Source: Isoetes taiwanensis (taxonomy: Eukaryota > Streptophyta > Lycopodiopsida > Isoetales > Isoetaceae). Taken from it: a stretch of 64,000 nt of DNA. The notes beneath the pieces are model-generated. The model did no database searches, had not been told where the DNA came from, and worked only from the letters and a program-made list of their open reading frames with translations. Location: NCBI GenBank assembly GCA_021234155.1, contig JAJEKV010000045.1:4573212-4637211 (forward strand), written 5' to 3'. The stretch's first letter is position 1. Each line of letters starts with the position of its first letter. Positions 58,887 through 64,000 of this stretch are shown piece after piece. The translations under genes and the position numbers were made by a program.

Positions 58887-58904
58887 CAGCCACTCCATTT
58901 TGTT
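58887..58904. repeat. 18-bp target-site duplication of the HAL1-like element (right copy)
   Basis: CAGCCACTCCATTTTGTT, identical to 56926-56943. Confidence 0.92.
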
Positions 58905-60029
58905 GAGGAGAAAATCTGCAAGTCATTTGCCTCCTAATTCCTTTGTCAGCACAAAATTTTTTAAATTCATAAGATAAGTACTCACCTCCTCTGTCTGATC
59001 TTATGCACTTCATCTTTCTCCCTGTTTGAGTTTGTACTTCTGCAACAAATAGTTTTAGTGCATTATATGCCTGATCCTTGGTTTTCAAACAGTAGCATTG
59101 AGTCTTTCTGCTAAAATCGTCTATAAATGTCATGAAGTATCTATTTCCAGTCATGCTAGTGACATTTATAGGTCCACACAAATCTGTATGAACTAAATCC
59201 AAGATTCCCTTTGCTCTTTTGGTTGATTTTTTAAATGGTAACCTTGTCTGCTTTCCCAAAATTGCAGCCTGCACATAATGTCTTTTTTATGTCATCATTC
59301 TTTGCTGCTATCATGCCTTTGTTTGCCATCAGTTCCACATTTATCATATTAGTGTGGCACAATCGAGCATGCCAAGTATTTAAGGATGCATATTCTATCA
59401 CATTCAAGGTAGGTAGATGCTCAAGTTCAAGACCAAATAAATTTCCAACTCTCTTTCCAACAAACTTTAATTCATTTCCAAAGAAAATTTTACATTCAAG
59501 TTTCTCAAACACGACCTTATAATCAAGGTCAACTAATTGACACACAGAAATTAGATTTCTAACTAGATTTGGCACACATAAGACTTCCTTCAGTTCAACA
59601 GCTTTTCCTTTTAGATCAAAAATCTCCAAAACTCCAGTGTCCTCAATTTTTTGCAAAGCTCCATCTCCTAATTGTACGTGTCCAGCTCCAAACTTCTTGC
59701 AATTTTTCAAAAGCTTTAAATTGCATGTCACGGTTTTCTCTGCGCCTGAATCTATTATCATAAACTTGTTATTGTTTTGTCCAAATTATTTGAAACAGAC
59801 AAAATATTTTCATGTTTTACCTCGACTAACTCATGGCGGTTGCTCTTCTTCATCTTCATTTGTTTCCTTCTCTTGTACTATGTTCATGGCTGGATTTCCT
59901 CTGAATTTTCCTCTTAGAAACCTCCTCTAATATTGGCATTTCTCTCCTTACCTTGGCCTTTACCAATTGCACTCTTAGGGCTTGGACAATTTCTGCCATA
60001 TGTCCTTTACCATCCGGTTGAAGCATTTG

Positions 60030-60807
60030 ATTATCTTGGTCTCATTGGGGATCCAATTTTCAAATGTCCATATTGATGGCAATTAAAACATGGCCCAAGT
60101 TTTTTTTCTTTCTGGTACTACCTTTCCTTTTTGTTTTTTTTTCGGCATACATGATTTCAGTGAGATTGATCATTGTCTTCTATTCCACCTCTCCTTTGCT
60201 CAAATTCAGTTCTGATCATTCTTATGGCGTGCTTCTTTGAAGTGGCAACATTTCTTATCAAGGTGGCAATTCCAGCTCCTTCAAGATCAGCTATTATTTA
60301 GTCAAACTTTTCAAAATAGTCTGTCATATTATCTTTCTCATAAAGCTTAAGCTTTCTAAGCTGTTTTTCTAAAACATCTATCTGTGACGAGGTCTTTACT
60401 TCATATTGTTTGATCAGATATTCCCACATTTTCTTAGGACTCATACCTCTTAATTTGAGTTTGATTGCTGCTCCAACTTTGCTGGTTATTATGGCATGGG
60501 CTTCCATAATCTTCATAGCTTCACTTTGTCCTGCAACTCCTGCAGTTAGTCTTGAAGTAACAGCACCACTGGTATTACTTCCCCCTTCTGTTATTGGTCT
60601 TCCAACCTCTGAGCTCTCACCTTCTTATGCATTTGAATCTCCTGTACTTGATCCAGGTGAAGCCTTGACAGCATCTTCATCAACAAGATACCACAAATTT
60701 TCAAACTCCAGTACTTGCCTAATGCTTTGTTTCCAAATCTGGAATCCACCTTCTCCCTTAAACACTTCAATAGAAGTCAGTAAATTGGCACCAAATCGTG
60801 TAGACAT
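60030..60807 (-). pseudogene. Copia gag remnant
   Basis: The ATG at 60807 begins MSTRFGANLLTSIEVFKGEG..., and the frame carries WKQSIRQVLEFENLWYLV, the usual start of copia gag. After a frame change, MSPKKMWEYLIKQYEVKTS and LEKQLRKLKLYEKDNMTDY (60298-60516) form the UBN2-like capsid region. A zinc knuckle CFNCHQYGHLKIGS near 60075 has lost its last cysteine (serine instead). Stops interrupt it. Confidence 0.85.
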
Positions 60808-60818
60808 TTCTCAAATTT

Positions 60819-60831
60819 GGCTCTGATACCA
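60819..60831 (-). other. Copia primer-binding site (initiator tRNA-Met)
   Basis: TGGTATCAGAGCC on the minus strand, one base inside the 5' LTR. This is the standard copia primer site, complementary to the 3' end of initiator tRNA-Met. Confidence 0.92.
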
Positions 60832-60832
60832 A

Positions 60833-61247
60833 TGAAGATTTGAGTTAACTAGATATTTTCAACCAATACACCAATTTTGCTAGCTTATTTCAATGAGCAT
60901 AGACAAAAATTGCATAATCACTTAACAATCAAAGGATATGAATTTTTAAATGTTCATTGCATATATCCTTAAATATCACTGACTTCCTCGACAGCCCAAG
61001 CCGACTTAGATCTCGATCTGCAAGCCTCTATACTAGTTAACAAATTGCAATTACAGATACTTCTTAATTTCACTTGTCTCAGTCCGGCATTCATGCCGGA
61101 CCGATCTGTATGTTGCCGCTTAAAATAAGTTGATATTTCAAAGGAGCCTTTTTTGGCTTAACACGATTCTACCATTGCAATATCTTCTAAAAATACTGAT
61201 CTATATTTTAAGCAACATTTACCCTTCTCCTTTTCGATAAATAAACA
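60833..61247 (-). repeat. Copia 5' LTR
   Basis: 415 bp, the partner of 55907-56310. It is longer owing to AAGCAACATT near 61210. Confidence 0.9.
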
Positions 61248-62025
61248 TCCTGCCAGGTCATGCTCAAGCAGCTGGGCATAGATCCCCTGCGATTAAGTAG
61301 TCCAGGAAGAATCGGGCACCTCCAGGTGTGTTGAGGCAGCGATAGATGCGGGGAGCACGCCAATGGAGATACACGTCATCTGCAAGCTATACACCCTCAT
61401 CTTCGCTATGAAGTATTTTCTCTATTTATTTGGTGGCTTTAAAATGCAATCTTTATGAAATCATTTACAATAACGTAAGTTTTTTATTGGTATTTATGTT
61501 TTGTGCAAAGCCTATATCTTTATGATTTGTTATCTGCAGGTTTATTGTGCCCGATCCTTGCAGCGTTTACATTCCAAAATACTTATACATTGATAAAAAA
61601 TAAGCAACAAAGAAGTACACTAAATTTCCAACTACAAGTAGTTCAGTTTTTTGCAAATCAGTTAGCCACCTACCTTGATGTAGTTTTGTTGTGTTCAGAT
61701 TTAGGTGACAAAATGGTCTAAAACTTTCCAGTGGAACCCATAGCCAATTCCTTCATGTTCTATTCTCATCATCTTGTGATGGCAATTCCGTCAAAGTTGT
61801 TTGCAGATGTTTTAAGCAGTTTCGTTCCAGCACTATCGTGGATATGCAAATTTGCTCCATTTTTCTTTTGCGTCTCAAGCTCTCCGACAATTTGGTGTGT
61901 TGCTGTTTTGTTTGTTCCTATTCCTGCAAGTTTGTTCGCGAGAATCGAAGCCTGACAAGAATTACCTAGCAAGACATAAATCTTTGATTACCATATGCAC
62001 AACAAACACCAAATTCTCGAGCTGC
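61248..62025. other. Unassigned region beyond the copia 5' LTR
   Basis: The first 150 bases are GC-richer and read on the minus strand as DDVYLHWRAPRIYRCLN and GGARFFLDYLIAGDL, which look like part of an exon. I do not recognise the family, and an in-frame stop follows. The remainder is AT-rich. LINE sequence expected here, had copia simply split it, is not present. Confidence 0.35.
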
Positions 62026-63213
62026 GACTCGCATGACACAACAACGCCCGATGGATGGGGCTTTTCTATTCATCCCAGCAGTGTAATTACAATGGTAGAG
62101 AGTGGGTAGCTGCATATCGCAAGCTACCCAAAAAACAAAAAATACAGGGAATATCCAGTCATAACACCTGGACCCCAAAATACAAAAATATATCATAGAT
62201 GTTTGGCTAGTGTACACCGCCTAGGGCTTATCACGGATTAAAAACCAGCCCTTTCGGGTTTTCGAGGAAAAACCTAGCGATAAGCCCTAGGCCCAGGCTT
62301 AGACAACGCCGGCTGCTAAACTTCCCAAAAACCCACGCCTCCAAAAGAAACCAACGCCGTTAACGCCAGCACAGATAAGACCACAAAAACACAATAGAGA
62401 AGAACAAAACCTCGAAAAGCGAGGGTCGAAAAGCGCCGTGCCACGCGAACAACATATATAAACAAAATACTTAAGGGAGGGAGGGAGGGAGAGCATAGAA
62501 CATAACCTGAAACACTGCTGGGCGAAGAGAAAACGCCGATGAGAAGCTGGAGGCGAATGCAGGAAGAAATAGCGATCCCCAACCGGATGAGAGGGCCCGA
62601 ATGCATGCAATGCATGCAAAGCAACGATGTAACTCTTAGATGCTCGTCTGCTCGAGAATCGCGATCCGGCTTCGGATCGATCAGATTCTCGAAATACGCG
62701 ATCGCATGACACAACAACGCCCGAAGAAGAGAACTTCCCACCGATCCGAGATGAAGGCTCAAGAATTGCCCCATAGTGGAGGAATGCCGAGGTAGAAGCC
62801 CGAGACGAGAAGGATAGGAAGAGATAATTTAGAAAGATAGGAAACGCCGAAAAAGGGATGCGCCAGGAAAGGTCAACGCAGGCCAAGGTAGAAGAGAACC
62901 GAGAACGATAAGAAACGCCAGGAAGGGATACGCCAGGAAAGGTCAGGTCGAAGAGAAACAAGAATGATAGGAAATGCCACGAAAGGTCAACCCATGCAAG
63001 AGGAAGCCCCTCCTCTGCATGAGAGCATAGAACATAACCTGAAACACTGCTGGGCGAAGAGAAAACGCCGATGAGAAGCTGGAGGCGAATGCAGGAAGAA
63101 ATAGCGATCCCCTAACCGGATGAGAGGCCCGAAATGCATGCAATGCATGCAGGCAACGCATGCAACTCTTGCATGCTCGTCTGGCTCGAGAATCGCGATC
63201 CGTCGGATCGATC
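62026..63213. mobile_element. Second copy of the two-subunit 1-kb insertion family
   Basis: Same order as 54089-55125: GACTCGCATGACACAACAACGCCC, a CATCCCAGCAG...GAGTGGGTAGCTGC block, GGCTTATCAC...CCTTTCGGGTTTTCGAGG...GATAAGCCC, ATGCATGCAATGCATGC, and an AATCGCGATCCG...CGGATCGATC hairpin. The second subunit follows at about 62700 (ATCGCATGACACAACAACGCCCG). A further ~60-bp partial duplication (ACGCCAGGAAGGGATACGCC and AACACTGCTGGGCGAAGAG words) sits in the second subunit. Target duplication is uncertain (only CTGC is shared). Minus-strand frames across it (62299-62961) are not conserved with copy 1. Confidence 0.65.
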
Positions 63214-64000
63214 TGCATTTTTTCTATTTCTTTGAATGCTCACCTACTGCAATAACATTAAGCTTCTTTTGCATCATCAAATGTTTTGTCAACGTAATCA
63301 TTCAATCAATTGGTGGTGTGCCAGATTTCCTCTTCATAAATAAGCAAACAGTTGAGAGATCTGTTTGTTTGTCAATAATTCTTCAAAAACTTATTGGTTG
63401 GAAGTCTTATACAGAACCAGATGTGCATAGAGAATCATCTACCATAACTTTAGTTCACCCATTTGTTGCATTGAAAATAGTATTAGATGTTTCTAGAGCT
63501 TGGTTCATTGTCGAATTTTGCAATCACTTATTTGAATCATTATCGAATCATAGTACATTTTGAGGCCTAATATAAGACTTAAAAGGTTAGAGATACTTGA
63601 ATGTGTTTGTGCCCCTTATCTCCAACTTTCTTTATGTGATTTAGCTACATGGACTGCAATCATCACAGAATTTTTATACGATCAATTCTTGAAACAAATG
63701 TAAGTTGCCTAGCAAGTTGAACTAAAAGGTTCACAATTATTCAACGGATTCATTAGTTGACCAATTAAAAATCATTTATAAAATCAACATAATTCCTTAT
63801 TCCTTAAATTGGACATTACTTTAAGCCCAAATTTACGCCTATGGGACCATTTATTTTTGCTTAATTTAGAATAGAAATGGGTCTTTTACATTGCCTCATA
63901 TAAGCAATAATGTGTTTCCAATTGAAACACAATGTGAGGTGAAACTTATAATTTTGTTATCGGAGGAATATTGTGATGTTTTGATGTGGTGTTCATATGT
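63214..64000. other. Right edge, no assigned gene
   Basis: The plus-strand frame 63120-63563 has a protein-like stretch (VERSVCLSIILQKLIGW, LVHPFVALKIVLDVSRAW) that begins inside the repeat copy and ends at TGA 63561-63563. No family is recognised. The rest is AT-rich. Confidence 0.35.

Larger units (their letters stand above)
56409..59761 (-). pseudogene. Copia protease-integrase remnant, split by insertion
   Basis: IIDSGAEKTV at the start (59755) is the aspartic protease active site. WHARLCHTNM with CAGCNFGKA is the HHCC zinc domain (59240-59370). HTDLCGP and RSDRGGEY carry the first two integrase acidic residues. The frame breaks at 58886, where the HAL1-like element enters. It resumes at 56925 with ERKNRTIL, supplying the third (E), and continues to KMPCYDHLRAYDCLAF, RKKLDNRACITYLVGYD and VIISRDIIFDE (56409-56813). 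Nothing of reverse transcriptase follows. Other stops lie in 56813-56920. Confidence 0.88.
55907..61247 (-). mobile_element. Ty1/copia LTR retrotransposon lacking reverse transcriptase
   Basis: Two LTRs (55907-56310 and 60833-61247) both start TGAAGATTTGAGTTAAC and end ...TTTTCGATAAATAAAC. On the minus strand the primer-binding site TGGTATCAGAGCC lies one base from the 5' LTR. Gag, protease and integrase remnants follow in copia order, but the sequence goes from the integrase C-terminal region straight to the 3' LTR. Reverse transcriptase and RNase H are therefore absent. Flanking 5-mers do not match, so ends may have been rearranged. It contains the 1.94-kb HAL1-like insertion. Confidence 0.9.

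Noticed and set aside
62299-62961. 220-codon minus-strand frame
   Set aside because: It lies within the second copy of the two-subunit repeat family and is not conserved in the copy at 54.1-55.1 kb.

Overview
The window is nuclear DNA of a land plant, almost certainly a flowering plant. It carries an interstitial AAACCCT (plant-type telomere) block and plant-specific transposon families: a CACTA/En-Spm element with DUF4218 and DUF4216 remnants, a PIF/Harbinger element with a trihelix partner gene, a Ty1/copia element primed by initiator tRNA-Met, and an L1-type LINE with a zf-RVT domain. Host genes are nearly absent. The only intact host-like gene I can support is a small secreted cysteine-rich (lipid-transfer-protein-like) gene near 32.1-32.4 kb. 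I cannot name the species.

Layout. 1-5594: AT-rich flank with short repeats and no convincing gene. 5595-28882: one very large (23.3 kb) CACTA element, bounded by matching CACAACAAGA termini and an AAT target duplication. Its decayed transposase lies on the minus strand (about 18.75-22.3 kb), and it holds two recognisable captured host-gene fragments, a SET domain (22.66-23.12 kb) and a B3 domain (25.60-25.98 kb). It also contains an ~835-bp polypurine tract, a ~4.8-kb array of GC-rich ~1.1-kb repeats, hairpin-bearing short repeats on both sides of the transposase, a telomere-like block, and a possible second, nested CACTA end at 18173. 28883-35604: a decayed minus-strand gene-like region, the cysteine-rich peptide gene, a 353-bp tandem duplication and microsatellites. 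35605-46486: a cluster of tandem and partial duplications (unit 3486 bp) whose joints coincide with long GAA tracts. 46487-51414: a PIF/Harbinger element with an intact 438-aa transposase and a trihelix gene broken by one stop codon. 51571-61247: nested retroelements, all minus strand. An L1-type LINE is split by a 1037-bp insertion with a 14-bp target duplication. A Ty1/copia element lacking reverse transcriptase abuts the LINE. An ORF1-only LINE (HAL1-like) with an 18-bp target duplication sits inside the copia integrase. 61248-64000: a second copy of the 1-kb insertion family and unassigned DNA.

How it fits together. This is heterochromatin-like accessory DNA built by nesting. Relative order can be read for several insertions: the LINE predates its 1037-bp insert, and the copia element predates the HAL1-like element inside it. 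The most unusual items are the gene-capturing giant CACTA, the ORF1-only LINE with an open 526-codon frame, the undescribed two-subunit 1-kb insertion family, and a patch in the 3486-bp tandem copies where nearly all differences fall at CTG/CAG/CCG triplets. That last pattern may be a methylation-related sequencing artefact. All family calls come from motif reading; no database search was run.
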